Part shown: positions 20,641 to 32,506 of the stretch, one piece after another
How positions within the stretch are numbered: the first letter of the stretch is position 1
Layout of the letters: every line of letters starts with the position of its first letter
Assembly (NCBI GenBank): GCA_023052935.1
Contig: CM041298.1
Coordinates: 18,149,371 to 18,213,370, forward strand
Direction of reading: 5' to 3'
DNA: 64,000 nt
From: Piezodorus guildinii
Lineage: Eukaryota; Arthropoda; Insecta; Hemiptera; Pentatomidae
Notes under the pieces: generated by a model
What the model was told of the DNA's origin: nothing
What the model saw: the letters and a program-made list of their open reading frames with translations, nothing else
The model's database searches: none
Position numbers and translations under genes: made by a program

Positions 20641-20760
20641 TTTTGTCATTCAATTACTTTATTTCATAAGCTTTCACATCTGTCAACGTTTCGGGGCTGT
20701 TTCCCCATTTTCAAGACTTATTTTTTTTACAAACGCTTTTTCACATATAACCCATCACTT
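20641..20760 (-). repeat. Possible Penelope-like terminal sequence
   Basis: On minus, TTGAAAATGGGGAAACAGCC followed by CCGAAACGTTGACAG has the layout (stem with GGGG/CCCC, then GAAACGTTG) of the terminal repeats at 13.8-15.0 kb. The CTGATGA part is degraded. No coding remnant is nearby. Confidence 0.35.
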
Positions 20761-20839
20761 TACCTCATAGCTTCTCACTGCTATTCGTCCTCATGGGTGT
20801 TAATTGGCTTAATTAATTAATTAATTAAAAATAATAATT

Positions 20840-21840
20840 ATTCCAGAAATCAGAAAGTGAGCCAATGACGATCTAGTGCTGAGCCAATGATTGTTCGAAT
20901 GATCTCCCGAAGGTATTTGAACGTCTAAAAGGGTTAAGATAGTCCTCGCCTCTTTCATCTGTTAAATATTTTAAAAAATTCGCATCTATATATGATCAGC
21001 GCCCGATTGAGTATGGTAAAGTGTGAACAAGAATATTTCTTCATACCAGAGCAGTAGGTTCAAAAGAAAAAAAAAAACCACCGTTTCATCATTGGCGCAC
21101 CTTCTATAGGCTGCGCTAATGACGGGTGCGTTAATGACGAATCGAAGGTTTTCCATAAAGTTTTCTCTCCAAAACAAAGAAGTACATCAATCTACTCAGT
21201 AAGCTGAACCCTATCACGGCAAAATAGAAAATTAATCAATTAAAAATAACTAGCACAGGTAGAGTGGGTGCGTCAAATGACGCCAATAAAAATACTCTCA
21301 CTCACTAGCGTACGTTTTCCCTCCCTCCCACCGTGATACAGAAGGTTATAAACCTCTTGGTCGGCTTGCAGAAGGTATAACGGCTTTTGCGAGCCTTTAC
21401 CCGCCTTTTTATGGCTTTAAGGGAGATCACGGCGCCAAAATCCGTTTGGGGTGCGCCAATGACGCAAAATCCCTTGGACATTTTAGTTTTATTTATTTGA
21501 AACGGGTATAACCGTTTTCTAAGCCTGCAATTTTGTATTCTGAAAATATAGAGTGTATGATTAAAGCAATGGAACAAACCAGTAAAATGTTTCCAGCAAC
21601 TTGACTGGATACCACGTTGAAGTTGGTAAAGTCTTATTTGGACAGGGCGAGCCAATGATTTTTCGGGCATTTATTCAAAATTTTCATACAGAAATAATTC
21701 ATTGATTTGAACTTATGAATGTGCACCAAGTAGAGCATAAAAATGTCTACCAAAAAAGAAAACAAAGTTGGAAAATAACCAGTTTCAGTACGAGAGAAAT
21801 CATTTGGACAACGTTTGTACGTTTCGTTGAAAATGGCCAA
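20840..21840. other. Mixed-composition segment with repeated GCCAATGACG motif
   Basis: Motif variants occur at about 20859, 20880, 21092 (complement), 21111, 21126, 21266, 21440 and 21646: CCAATGACG, CTAATGACG, GCGCCAATGACGC and similar. Minus-strand frames 21305-21670 (121 codons) and 21634-21840 (68 codons) overlap in different frames; the longer one is basic, without a known domain. No transposon family is recognised. It might be an unknown element or single-copy DNA. Confidence 0.35.
21305..21670 (-). CDS. Hypothetical 121-codon ORF
   Basis: A Lys/Arg-rich frame with several Cys residues and segments such as GAPQTDFGAVISLKAIKRR. I recognise no family. It lies in DNA that is less AT-rich than its surroundings and free of the known repeats of the window, the only reason it is listed. 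No promoter, splice pair or polyadenylation evidence was found. It may be non-coding. Confidence 0.15.
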   Translation of the reverse strand: MPEKSLARPVQIRLYQLQRGIQSSCWKHFTGLFHCFNHTLYIFRIQNCRLRKRLYPFQINKTKMSKGFCVIGAPQTDFGAVISLKAIKRRVKARKSRYTFCKPTKRFITFCITVGGRENVR

Positions 21841-21961
21841 TATATATTACTACGGAGCAACGATTTTAGAAATAAATATTAAGATAAAAAAACAAAATTA
21901 ATAATCTTTTTTTTATCTCTAACTTTACCTAAAACTTGTAAAATTGATTTTAACAACCCAG

Positions 21962-22263
21962 TTAAGGGGATCACTTGTAGCTGGGTGGCTAGCGTAACAG
22001 CCTCCTATGCAAAAGGTCACGGGTTAAAACCCGCAGGTGGTCCTAGGATTTTTTAATGGGAGTAAAAAATCCTTAGTTACGCCGTCCTTCGGATGGGACG
22101 ATAAAAGGTGGTCCCGAGCCTGTGCGATGTCAGGTACTCGTTAAAGATCCCTATCCTAATAAAACCTGGATAGGCAAAATTTAGGACTCCCACTGTAGCA
22201 TCGTCCGATTAGCCATAGTAGCATAAAGTGACGTTAAATAAATAAACAAACAAACAAACAACG
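21962..22263 (+). repeat. tRNA-derived SINE (S1), full length
   Basis: The head AGCTGGGTGGCTAGCGTAAC holds an A-box-like TGGCTAGCGTAACAGCC, and a B-box-like GGGTTAAAACCC (22021-22032) is degenerate for GGTTCGANNCC. The body includes AAATCCTTAGTTACGCCGTC, and the tail is (CAAA)n at about 22245-22263. It is one of two complete copies; the other is 30484-30776 on minus. Confidence 0.75.
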
Positions 22264-22697
22264 CAGTTAATTAGAAGTGCGTTGCATGTACTAGATCTTT
22301 CTGTCTTCTTTGGACATGTGCTTTACAACGTAATATTGATAACGAATTTTAAAAACATTATCCTAATTGAAAATGTTTTCGAAAAGCTATATATTAAAGA
22401 CTTTTTCTGGTCTATTAATTTTCGGTTTTTCTTTATAATATTACTTTCTAATGTTTGAGAATCGTGTTCAGCTGAATGTCTGAGGACTGAGGATTTAGCC
22501 ACGTTTCCCTGATTTAGTGAGTCAAGAACCTCCAAGAAGCAAATATAGATCTGTAGGCCGTAAATATGATTTATACTTCGACATTATATGTCATGATATA
22601 AAGAAAAATAAGAGTTTCACCCGTGGCTCCCTACTTTTTTTCTTTCAACTATCTGCAGAAATCATTTCTTAGAGGAGCTTTTCAACATTATCGAGCT

Positions 22698-22737
<40 letters not shown>

Positions 22738-23185
22738 CGATGCCTTATAACTACATTACATATTAATAAGAAATAATTAATTCATTATGAGAATCGAGAG
22801 TAGTACACAGTGATAGAAATTTTGACAGAAAAATAGTTTTATTGTAAGCATAATCATGATGAAATTTCCTTTATGATGTATGTGTGATTTTTTTCCGTTT
22901 TGAGAGAACCAATCCAAAATGAAAACGGTTTTGTTTTTTCTCGCTTTCGCAGTCTGATCTTGTATAAATGATCTTAAACTTCATCGTATAAGCTTAGCTG
23001 TAACCTAAAACAAATAAAAACTAAAAAAAAATATATTTTTAATCATTATTTTTTGAAAAAATGTATAATATTAAGGGTTTATAGAGATATTTAGGTATAT
23101 ATTTGTGGTTAGTATTATTTAATACTTATCAGTTAAATGGGCTTTAATATCGAGTAGGTTTTTAACTCATTGAGTTAAAGGACTT
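22264..23185. other. Unassigned AT-rich stretch
   Basis: A long T-run sits at about 22702-22734, and a small family A-like snippet (AAATGGGCTTTAATATCGAG) near 23134. The frame 22323-22535 has no motif. Confidence 0.35.
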
Positions 23186-23188
23186 TCA

Positions 23189-23190
<2 letters not shown>

Positions 23191-23248
<58 letters not shown>
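23191..23248. repeat. (TA)n microsatellite
   Basis: About 28 TA dinucleotides, uninterrupted. Confidence 0.9.
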
Positions 23249-23253
<5 letters not shown>

Positions 23254-23565
23254 AATAGTAAGGGAAAGTAGGGATTAGGGATTAGTAATGATGATTAGGC
23301 GTTTAACTTCGTGGTTTTTTACGCCATATACTAATTATTTGGTAAATTATGTGGTATGAATTTTAGTTTAACAATCAAAATATGTTTTCCCTTTATAAAA
23401 TTAATGTTATATATCTTGCATACAGATTAAGTAATAATATATATACATATATACACACATACATATATATAAATAATACTATGGAGGTACGGAGCGTCCC
23501 TGAGTCATGAAACTCATTCCGCCGAAAGTCTTGCGACTTGAGGTCTACAGCACTATTGCGACTCG

Positions 23566-25308
23566 AACTAAGGGAAAGTATTGCTATCGTGAAAATTTTC
23601 GAATTCCATTTTCCATTGGAAATAATCGTTTTAAGGCCCCCTAAGTCCAAATGACCAAGTTCCTCAAAAAGGTCTGTGTGCCTTTATCCGTGTGTGGTAA
23701 ATCTAGCACAAAAACAAAAAGTCGCAGGAAACTTAAGTTTCATATTTATATATGAATGACATATTTCATTAACAAATATATGTCAGATATGTTACAACAA
23801 CGTTTTCATCAAAATCAGCTCAACAGAAGAACCACTAAGTAGTATGCATTTTGCACCTTTTTTACGATTTTCTCGAAAAAGCTACAACGATTTTGATTAA
23901 ACTCGCTATATCGATGTCAAATTTGACAGGCTTTAATATCATGTCATTTTCATTCAATGACTAGATTTAAATTCAGATTTAAATAGTCTGACAGGGCTTA
24001 AATGCCATTTCTTTTAATTTTCTTTTCCCAAAGTATCCAAAGTAAAAAATTGGGACATCATCTTATCAGCAATGATAAATTACGGGTAAATATGCAAGTT
24101 GGGCGAATTTGATAAACACTAAAAGAGAAAAATGCAAACGTATTTTTCTATGCAATATTTGTGTTTTTGAACACAAGAATAGCAATATACTGGATTGTGT
24201 CACATGAAATGTCCGTTTTCAAGGTAAAGGATTTTTATTAAAAATATGATATGAAAACGAGATAATTTTATTCGAAGTATTTACCTTCTTTTTCTTCACA
24301 TTTTTTCCCAGCGTCACACTAACTTTTTTATCTCCGAACTGAAAAACTCTGAGCTTTGAAGTGAAACAAAATCTGAAAACGCAGTTTTCCCTTGATCATA
24401 ATTTTCAAAACGTTTTCCTTTGACGAAGTTGTCTAAATTCCTGAACAGGTGGTAATCTGTTGGAGACAAGTCGGGAGAATATAGTGGGTGCGGAAGAACT
24501 TTATAACCAGTTCTTTCAATTTTTGCACGGTGAGACCATGAGGTACCCATGTATTGAGTTTTTTTACTTTCCCAATAAACTTTAAATGTCTGGAAATGGT
24601 AGATGCACTTGCTTTTAGTTGTGCTGAGAGTCCTTTATCTGTTTGGTAGGGGTTTCCTTCTACGGTATGTTTGAGGACATCGTTGTCTGTTACGGACGGA
24701 GCTCTTCCTGGGGCAACTTTAGTCGGTATCCCCAAGTGAAAACTTAGCAAACCAACGGCGAATGGTCCGTTCATTAACACTCCCTTCCCCAAACGCCTTG
24801 CAAATATTTCTAGCGGCCTCAGCTGCTGAATGGCCGAGTTTAAACTCGTACAAAAACTTTACTCGAAAATCGCGTGTTTCCATGTTCATATTTGGTAGTA
24901 TACTAAAAAGTGGGTAATTGATTGGGAAGCTAATGTTTATAATACAAAAGTAGAGAATGAGTAACTGTTTACTTTTAATATGTAAACATTCGGAAGAAAA
25001 CAACAGAGACCTGCAAAATCCTTTATGTATTTCAGAAACTATAAAAACGGACATTTCTTGTGAAACAACCCAATAGATGTATAATATACCATTGGATAGC
25101 TAAAGATAAGTTTAATGGAGAGAGAAGAAAAGCCAAAAAAACTAACTGGTTGTTGTAGATAAAAATATAATCGATAATTAAATAAAACACACGTTTCTAT
25201 TTAAATTCTAAATAATTAATCCTTTAACAAAATATGTATATATTTAAAATTTTTTAAATTGATTTTAACAACAGAGGTAAGTGAAAGTCGTGTGTTGCGC
25301 CCACCAGA
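23566..25308 (+). repeat. Family A repeat interrupted by a mariner
   Basis: It begins GAACTAAGGGAAAGTATTGC (the outer inverted repeat is missing) and ends GGTAAGTGAAAGTCGTGTGT...CCACCAGA before TTTTTT. Removing the mariner at 24190-25073 and one TA leaves about 860 bp, the family's usual length. The insertion lies in CAATATAGATGTATAATATA, a TA-rich block of the repeat. Confidence 0.7.
24190..25073 (-). mobile_element. Mariner-like element with internally deleted transposase
   Basis: Terminal inverted repeats CTGGATTGTGTCACATGAAA (left) and the complement TTGGGTTGTTTCACAAGAAA (right) are flanked by TA. On minus the N-terminal DNA-binding part is present (FRVKFLYEFKLGHSAAEAAR, RTIRRWFAKF), then HLKFIGKVKKLNTWVPH. 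The frame then passes directly into HRAKIERTGYKVLPHPLYSP, DLSPTDYHLF and DNFVKGKRF. The stretch between WVPH and the end of the second catalytic block is gone, so the first two Asp of the D,D34D triad are lost; the third (SPTDYH) remains. Frames overlap (25054-24719, 24792-24433, 24550-24314), so frameshifts are also present. Non-autonomous; could be mobilised only by another mariner. Confidence 0.8.
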
Positions 25309-25812
25309 TTTTTTCTAAACCCCTATTACATATAGAGTAGACTGATTTGATATGTGATCTTTTCAAACCCATTCAAACTAGCCATATCGAATCAAAGCAG
25401 TACAGGCGTAAAGTTTCACCTCCCACTGAAATCAAAAATGTCTTTATTCAAAACTTGAGAACAATAATCGTTTGAATGAAATCGCGATATGAATGGCCTT
25501 TGGATCAATAGAAGTCGTTACTCCCACCCGCGCTCTTTGATGGAAGGAAAAACTACAAAAGAGGAGAAAATAGCGAATAAAAAGGAACACGGAATCGGTA
25601 AAATATAAAATACCAGGATTCATCGTCCGTCTATTTTACTATAGTTTAATGTAAATAAGCTTAAATACAGGCTCATTTAATATCTATGTTGTATTTCTTT
25701 ATTTAAAGATCGGCTGCGTGAGCCATATATGGGCTTATACAAAAAAAAGTTATATAAAGTTATACCCCTACTAACTAATTTATGTTTATAATTATACTGA
25801 ACAGTTAAAAAA
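25309..25812. other. Unassigned stretch
   Basis: No coding or repeat similarity was recognised. The minus frame 25677-25877 runs into the neighbouring repeat and is spurious. Confidence 0.35.
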
Positions 25813-26676
25813 TCTGGTGCGGGCAACACACGACTTTCACTTACCTCCGTTTTTAAAATCAATGAAATAATTTTCAAATACAGTTAGAGATAAAAATAAG
25901 TGAAATTATTAAAGAATTAATTAAATCGAATTTATAATAAACATGTGTTGTATTAAAAAATTTATTATATTATTATCTAAAAGAAGCAGTTAGTTTTATC
26001 GGTTTTTTATCACTCTCTATTAACTTTTAAAAGCTTGTGTATGAGATAATATTTTTTCTAAAATCTTTAGCTTTCCAACGGTATATCATACATGTGTATT
26101 ACTGCTCATATGTTCAAAAACGAAAAATTGCATTAAAAAAATATTTTTTTCAGTTTTCTCCTTTAGTTGGGTATCGAATTTATTCAATTGATATATTTGC
26201 CTGTTTTTCATCAGCGTTAACAAGATAATATAGTTATTTTTATTGAATTTACAAAATTAAAGGTACTTTAAAGGAGGAAAATTTAAAATATCGGCAAAAT
26301 CAGACCATTTTAATCAGAATAAAACCTACATGATATGAAAGTTCATTCAATTTTACATCGATATAGAGAGTTTAATCAAAATCGTCGGAACCGTTTTCGA
26401 GAAAATCGAAAAAAGGTGCAAAGTGCCTCTTCTGGTAAGCTCATTTTGATGAAAAAAGGTTTGTCACGTCTCGGGCGTATAGTTGTCTTAAATATGAAAT
26501 TTCAGTTTCATAGGACTTACCGTTTCGCCCGGGAGTTACCACACACACAGACCTTTTTGCGGAACTTGGTTATTTGGACTCAGGGGACCCTAAAACGTGT
26601 ATTTCCGTTGAAAACTGGAATTCGAAAATTTTCACGATCGCAATACTTCCCCTTACTATATATAGTGAGTGAAAGT
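25813..26676 (-). repeat. Family A repeat, full length
   Basis: Read on plus it begins TCTGGTGCGGGCAACACACG and ACTTTCACTTACCTCCG and ends CTATATATAGTGAGTGAAAG with AAAAA beyond, about 864 bp. The AC tract is short here (ACCACACACACAG). The 126-codon plus frame 26335-26715 is a chance reading of the repeat. Reading plus, CAGTTTTCTCCTTTAG is a good splice-acceptor-like sequence. Confidence 0.75.
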
Positions 26677-27006
26677 AAAAAGGTTGATATAAATCAAAAC
26701 AAACACCTGAAATGAAATTGAATCAAATAAAACTAAAAGTAAATAAGTTCATGTAAGATAATAAATTAATGCATGTTTAAGGTAATTTAAAAAAAAAGAA
26801 GATAATGTAAATGTAGCTTGGAAAGAATCAATGAATAAATATTAATCTTTAAAAAAATAAATAAATAAAAAATACATTAAAATAATAATAATAAATAAAT
26901 GTAACATAATGGATTGAATATATGCTCATAATAAATTATGGATGTTCTAGAAAGATAATTTAGCAATTAATATATGAAAAATTAAAGTTTATGGACTCAT
27001 AAAAGC
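26677..27006. other. A-rich stretch
   Basis: AATAAATA-type low-complexity sequence without coding signals. Confidence 0.4.
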
Positions 27007-27440
27007 TTAAGAAGAAGATTCACAGAAGAACGTCGTTGGAACCCCGATGTTGTAGGCTACAGCACTTGGGTGCTGTGAGTGGTATTTAGTGAAGCGATCT
27101 TTAATGAAGTCATCGATTGGTTCAATTTGAAGCTCACGATGCAATTGACTGTCTCTAATGAACCAAGGAGCATCAACTGATATGCGGAGAATTTTTTTTT
27201 GAAATGTTTGGAACTTTTTATTTTAGTTGAGGAAGCTGCGCCCTACATTTCACAACCATACATAAGTAGTCGCCGAAGTACAGTTTTATATATAAGCAAT
27301 GTTGTAGCAGGTTTCAGATTAGATTTTCTATTTACGATAGGGTATATCATTGCCAATATTGCATAGGCCTGGGTTAATTTGTTATTAATGTGGTGGTTCC
27401 AAGTTAGGCGGCGATCGAGGTTAATCCTTAGGTATTTCAC
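27007..27440 (-). pseudogene. Jockey-like non-LTR element, family J2, C-terminal fragment
   Basis: Minus-strand frame MKYLRINLDRRLTWNHHINN, then KPATTLLIYKTVLRRLLMYG and CEM, one in-frame stop (27240-27242), then FKKKILRISVDAPWFIRDSQ, LHRELQIEPIDDFI and a stop at 27007. The order Y-L-G-like / D-x-R-L-T-W-x2-H, L-x-Y-K-x3-R-x-L-x-Y-G, and A-P-W-F-x-R is that of jockey ORF2 after the palm. The family is distinct from J1 and from 35018-36058. It is cut off 5' next to a SINE. Inactive. Confidence 0.7.
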
Positions 27441-27465
27441 TGCGTTTTAATATCTTTAAAATAAA

Positions 27466-27752
27466 TCATTTGTTTATTTATTAAAAGTGATTTTATGCTA
27501 CCGTGGCTAATTGGACAATGCTATGGTGTGGGAGTCCTAAACGTTGCCTTTCTAGATTTAATAATAATCTTTAATAGGTATCTTTCACGAGTACCTGATG
27601 TAGCACAGGCTCGGGACCACCATTTGACGTCCCTCCGTGGGACGGCATAGACAAGGATTTTTGCTACCTTTAAAAAATCCTTGGATTACATTTGTACCCG
27701 TGACAATGAGCGTAGAAGGCTGTTATGCTACACTAAACCACAGGTGACCTCT
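27466..27752 (-). repeat. tRNA-derived SINE (S1), diverged
   Basis: The S1 body in reverse: GGCTAATTGGACAATGCTAT, CAGGCTCGGGACCACC, and the head complement ACCACAGGTGACCTCT. TTTGTTTATTTATT is the tail. The B-box is decayed. Confidence 0.6.
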
Positions 27753-27769
27753 AAAATATATAAAGTAGG

Positions 27770-28230
27770 TAGATACAATAGTGGCAGGTCTTCAGAAGGG
27801 CTCGAGATTGCCTATTCATAAAATGAGTGATTATAATGGAGGTAGGTGCCCTCCGCGGTAGAAGCACCTACTGCAGCATCAGATATAAGGTACCCTGCCA
27901 TGTAAGGTACCTACCTATTAACAGAGAGGACTGGCAAGGAAGGAATGCCTCGTGAGATAGAAGCTCAATGGCAGCGGTTACGACTCCTCATTAGAGCACA
28001 TGGGTAGAAGTCATGCACCCTGTTCCGTGAGGGGAAGAGATAGGATATGTAGGGTTAACATAAAACATCACAGATACTATGAAGTAACCAAGACAAGTAT
28101 CTGAGTTGTATAATACATAAATAGACAGATTAGGGCACGGTGAGCAGTCTATACATACACCCGACGGGTGTATAGACTTATGGCCAATCTCAACACCGAG
28201 TTGTAACCACTTATATATATGTTACAGGCT
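27770..28230. other. G+C-rich block with stem-loop potential, unknown
   Basis: It contains an inverted repeat GTAGGTGC (27842-27849) / GCACCTAC (27864-27871) and a twice-repeated TAAGGTACC (27886, 27903). A strong hairpin lies at 28146-28178, AGTCTATA...ACACCCG-A-CGGGTGT...TATAGACT. There is no long ORF and no known family. Possibly a structured non-coding element or a repeat new to this window. Confidence 0.35.
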
Positions 28231-28349
28231 CTGATATTTTTTTTTTTTATAGTCTTTCTTTTACTTTTTTAATACAAACATAATACAATGAATATGGTTG
28301 TATAAATATAAATAAAAGTTATTACAATTTTTCATGTACAAAATGTTCT

Positions 28350-28455
28350 ACAAATGTTCATATTTGGAGGTATACTAAAAAGTGGGTATTTCCCTAAAAA
28401 GTTATGTATTTCAGGAACTATAAAAACGGACATTTCATGTGAAACAACCCAATAT
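28350..28455 (-). mobile_element. Mariner-like terminal fragment
   Basis: GAACTATAAAAACGGACATT and TCATGTGAAACAACCCAA form the same terminal repeat as 25040-25073, followed by TA and family A sequence. The other end is missing. Confidence 0.6.
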
Positions 28456-28492
28456 AAGTGAAAGTCGTGTGTCGTGTGTCGCACTAGTTTTT
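28456..28492 (+). repeat. Family A repeat, 3' tip
   Basis: TATAAGTGAAAGTCGTGTGT...GCACTAG then a T-run; the last roughly 35 bp only, next to a mariner end. Confidence 0.5.
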
Positions 28493-29364
28493 TTTATTTA
28501 TTGTAATAAACGTCATTGAATAAAACTAAAATCTAATTACTTATTAATATTTTTTTTATTATGATAATACATAATATAAAGTGACAATAAAATTTTCGAT
28601 TAAAATATTGTTATAATTTAAAAAATTAAGACTTACTTTACTGTATAAAAAAATGATCTTGCCTTGAAAACATAATTACTTTCCCATCTAGAGCGGATTT
28701 TTACTGTTTTAATCTCGGAATTTCATTATGCCCGATTTCAATATAATAAAATCTGTAACTAAGTGAATTTCTTCCTCCATAAGTTATTTTCCTCCTTTCC
28801 ATAAAATAAAACTTCGATAAATTGAAAATAATAAAAAGATGGAAGCATGGCCCGGATCGAACATAGCCCGAGGCAGTAAACGTTCTTTTTGCTTAAAACC
28901 GAGTTTAATCTTTTGATCTCTGAAGGAGCTTGCTGCCTTATTGTCGTCCAACTTCTTTTCCTAATTAACACGGGTACTCATGGCTTTAAACGAAGTCTGG
29001 TCTTAATTACCTTCATTTCTTAGCCGCGAAATCAAGTTACTAGTGATATACTTCTAAACTATTTAAAAAAAAAATATTTCAAAAATCCATTTCACGCAAA
29101 ATATGTCTTTCCCTTATAGGACAGTAAAATTAGGTTTTAACCTAAACATAAAAAAAAAAAATTACAATTCAGGCAGTCATAGGGAATGCCGATAGAAGTG
29201 AAAACGTTTTTTAAATTCTCGATTTGCGCTAGAATTTTGTTGGAAAGAATGTTACGGTTAAAGTTTGCAAAAAGAATTAATTTAAATTTTAAAAAAGAAT
29301 TCCCTAACCGTAACTATGCCCCAGATGCTCAGTGGAGACGCCACGCTATTTGTTAATAAAAAAA
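28493..29364. other. Unassigned stretch
   Basis: No motif or repeat was recognised over about 870 bp. The minus frame 28759-28971 is unsupported. Confidence 0.35.
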
Positions 29365-30098
29365 TCTGGTGCGGGCAACACGCGACTTTCACTTACCTTC
29401 ATTTTTAAAATCAATGAAAGAATTTTCAAAAACAGTTAGAGATAAAAATACGTGAAACTATTAAGGAATTAATTAAACTGAATTTATATAGAAACGTGTG
29501 TTTTATAAAAAAATTTATTATATTATTATCTAAAATAATCAGTTAGTTTTATGTTCCTTTCATCACTATCTATTAAATTTTAAAAGCTTGAGTATAAGAT
29601 AATATTTTTTCTAAAATCTTTAGCTTTCCAACGGTATATCATACATGTATATTACTGCTCTTATGTTCAAAAACGAAAAAATTGCATTAAAAAAATATTT
29701 TTTCTGTTTTCTCCTTTAGTTGGGTATCGAATTTATTCAATTTATATATTTACCTGTTTTTTATCAGCGTTAACAAGATAATATAGTTATTTTTATTGAA
29801 TGTACAAAATTAAAGGTACTTTAGAAGAAGAAAATTTAAAATATCGGCATTTTAGCTCTGTCAGACCATTTTAATCAGAATAAAACCTACATGATATTAA
29901 AGCCCATTAAATTTTACATTGATATAGCGAGTTTAATCAAAATCGTCGGAACCGTTTTCGAGAAAATCGAAAAAAGGTGCAAAATGCATGGTATAAAGTG
30001 CCTCTTCTGGTAAGCTCATTTTGATGAAAAATGTTTTGTCACGTCTCGGGCGTATATTTATCTTAAATATAAAATTTCAGTTTTGTAAGTCCTATTTT
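29365..30098 (-). repeat. Family A repeat, 5' end missing
   Basis: It starts TCTGGTGCGGGCAACACGCG and continues to AAATTTCAGTTTTGTAAGTC. The AC tract and outer inverted repeat are absent beyond 30098. Confidence 0.7.
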
Positions 30099-30483
30099 TT
30101 CTTACTGTTGTATTGGTGGCTTCATCCTCAACAAACTTCTTTACCATATAGTCAACATGGGCAACAACTATTCCATCATTATAAGACGTACAACTTTTCA
30201 AGAAATATAAATATTATATTTTTAACAATTACATTTATCAAAGTTGTTTTCATGTGAAAATATTCCCACTCGCTAGATAATGTATATCAATCACATTTAT
30301 GTTGCAAACGTGACTATATACCACGATTACGTTACAGCTAAAATATATATCGAGTAATTTTGGGTATGCCTACTTCTTTTGGTTCGCTATTGTATATTTA
30401 ATAGAATAAAATGGCAACTAATTAGACTAAAGTTAGAATTATGGTTGATGAGGAAAGTGATTTAAAAACAACTTAACCTATTA
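30099..30483. other. Unassigned stretch
   Basis: Nothing recognised. Confidence 0.35.
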
Positions 30484-30776
30484 CTGTTTGTTTGTTTATT
30501 TATTTAACGCCACTTTATACTGCTATGGCTAATCGGACGATGCTACAGTGGGAATCCTAAATTTTGCCTATCCAGGTTTTATTAGGATAGGGATCTTTAA
30601 CGTGTACCTGACATCGCACAGGTTCGGGACTACCTTTTAACGTCCCCTCCGAAGGACGGCGTAACTAAGGATTTTTTACTCCCATTAAAAAATCCTAGGA
30701 CCACCTGCGGGTTTGAACCCGTGACCTTTAGCATGGGAGGGTGTTACGCTAGCCACCCAGCTACAAGTGATCCCTA
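30484..30776 (-). repeat. tRNA-derived SINE (S1), full length
   Basis: The plus strand begins TTTGTTTGTTTATTTATTTA (tail) and ends ACCCAGCTACAAGTGATCCC (head). B-box complement GGGTTTGAACCCGTGACC near 30710; A-box complement GTTACGCTAGCCACCC near 30755. Highly similar to 21962-22263. Confidence 0.75.
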
Positions 30777-31975
30777 TAACTTATTACTGTAATTAATCTA
30801 ATATAAATATAACTATCTTCTTTCTAATATCAAGACATATTGAAAAAATAGAACAAATTTCTTTATCTTTGTTTGCGGTTGGGTGAATTCAATTTAATAA
30901 ATAAAATAATTGAAATTAAAATTACTACAAATTATGAAAGATGTTGATAGTGACTATGTTGAATGAGGTTATATAAAATAAATACAGGGGAATAGCAATG
31001 AACTACTCTGTTTATGATAAATAAAAGATTATTATTTCATGTCAGATATCCATTTTATTTACTCAATGTTACAATTACATACCAGTACCAAGTAGCCACA
31101 TCCAAATTATTCAATAATGTTGTTTTATCTTTCAAACATAACCGTTGTATATCATCATAACTCATAGCATTTTTCCGGAAACGTATAGTAATATGTATTT
31201 TATTATAACTGGAAACTATAATGTGAATGTATATTTTATAAATAAGAACGCATAGAAACAATAAACACACACTTATATTTTAATTAATAATCACATATGT
31301 GAAGATATGGCAAGGTTACTTGGGAACCAGTGTTGCCACAGTGAAATAAATTTTATTTTACGATTTAGAAAAATATGTTTCTGATCAAAGTCGGTTCAGT
31401 AATTTTAGAGTTTATCGCGAACAAACATTGTGACACGAGATTTTTATATATATAGATTACTAAGTTTTGTAAATTTCCTTATTATCCCTCTGAGAAATAT
31501 CTTTCTTTGTTCTTTAATCACATTGATTATGTATTCTTCATAAATAATGTAAATATTCAAAGGACAATTTATCTATTTATGGCACTATAATAAGAAAGTA
31601 TGTAATTATGAAGTTTGTTTTGAACTTGTATTTACTATTTGTACTATTTACTACTATTTAGCAAACTATATTATTAACGACATGTAAACAATATTTAACC
31701 ATAGATACTGATAAATAATAACTTTTGAGCTTTTATTTAACATAAATAAAACGACTACTAAGTTAGATCAGGCACGGATTTCCTTCACATATTTAGCAAG
31801 TTCGTGAGTTTCACATATTGAAATGTGAGTTTCTGAAAAATTTTAAACCAAATTTATGTTGCTGCATGAAGAAATGCTATGAAAAAACTTAATTTAATTG
31901 ACAACCTAAAAGATCCAAAGCGACGCAACTAAGTTGTTTCAAATAGCCTAAAAACTGATTATTAGAGTAAAATCT
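30777..31975. other. Mostly unassigned, with a possible RTE-type 3' end
   Basis: Around 31370-31455, CAAAGTCGGTTCAGTAATTT, AGAGTTTATCGCGAACAAAC and TTTTTATATATATAGAT resemble the 3' ends of insect RTE-type elements or their SINEs. The minus frame 31055-31270 (71 codons, with MSYDDIQRLCLKDKTTLLNN) has no recognised domain. The remainder shows no feature. Confidence 0.35.
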
Positions 31976-32506
31976 TTTTTTTTTTTTTTTTTTTTTTTTT
32001 TTCTTTTTTTTTTTAATAATTTTATTGGTATTTACAACTGTATTAACAAAAATACATCAAGTAAATGTGATGTGTTATATAATACAATGGCTTGATATAC
32101 ATGTAGAGAAGCTTCCCATTTCCTTTTCAGGCGCCTCTGAGGATTATCCGGAATTGAAGAGGAATAAAGGATTGAAACTAGTGGGTTAGAGTGAGAATGA
32201 AGTTTGTCATGAAAGGATTGATACCTGGTCCGGGCCAAATCAGTAACAAAGGGAACATTAAGGTCTTTATGGATAAGTTTATTCGTGACAAAGTAAGGAG
32301 CGTTGAGAATTTTACGAAGGATTTTGGATTGTAAAGGATTGGATGCGGGAAGAATTTGATGGTTTAAATAGAGCCCCAAAGCTCTACTCCGAAAGTCTAT
32401 ATTGGTTTTATAATAGTCATGTAGATGAACCTTTTGTAGTTCAGAGGAAGGTTAGACCGTTTGTCTAGTTTGTGTTGAAGCAGCCTAAAGCGGCGAGAGG
32501 GTAAAC
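31976..32506 (-). pseudogene. Jockey-like element (J1), 3' end
   Basis: Minus-strand frame 32379-32032 codes for LQSKILRKILNAPYFVTNKL, IHKDLNVPFVTDLARTRYQS and PRRLKRKW. It is the same C-terminus as 4848-5261; the preceding IYTDFRSRALGLYLNH-like region is frameshifted. The poly-A tail shows as a T-run at 31976-32002. The coding match ends at about 32495, where a Tc1-like end begins. Confidence 0.7.

Noticed and set aside
26335..26715. 126-codon plus ORF
   Set aside because: Lies entirely in a family A repeat. Frames over the same sequence in other copies are disrupted (63410-63697 in part), so it is chance.
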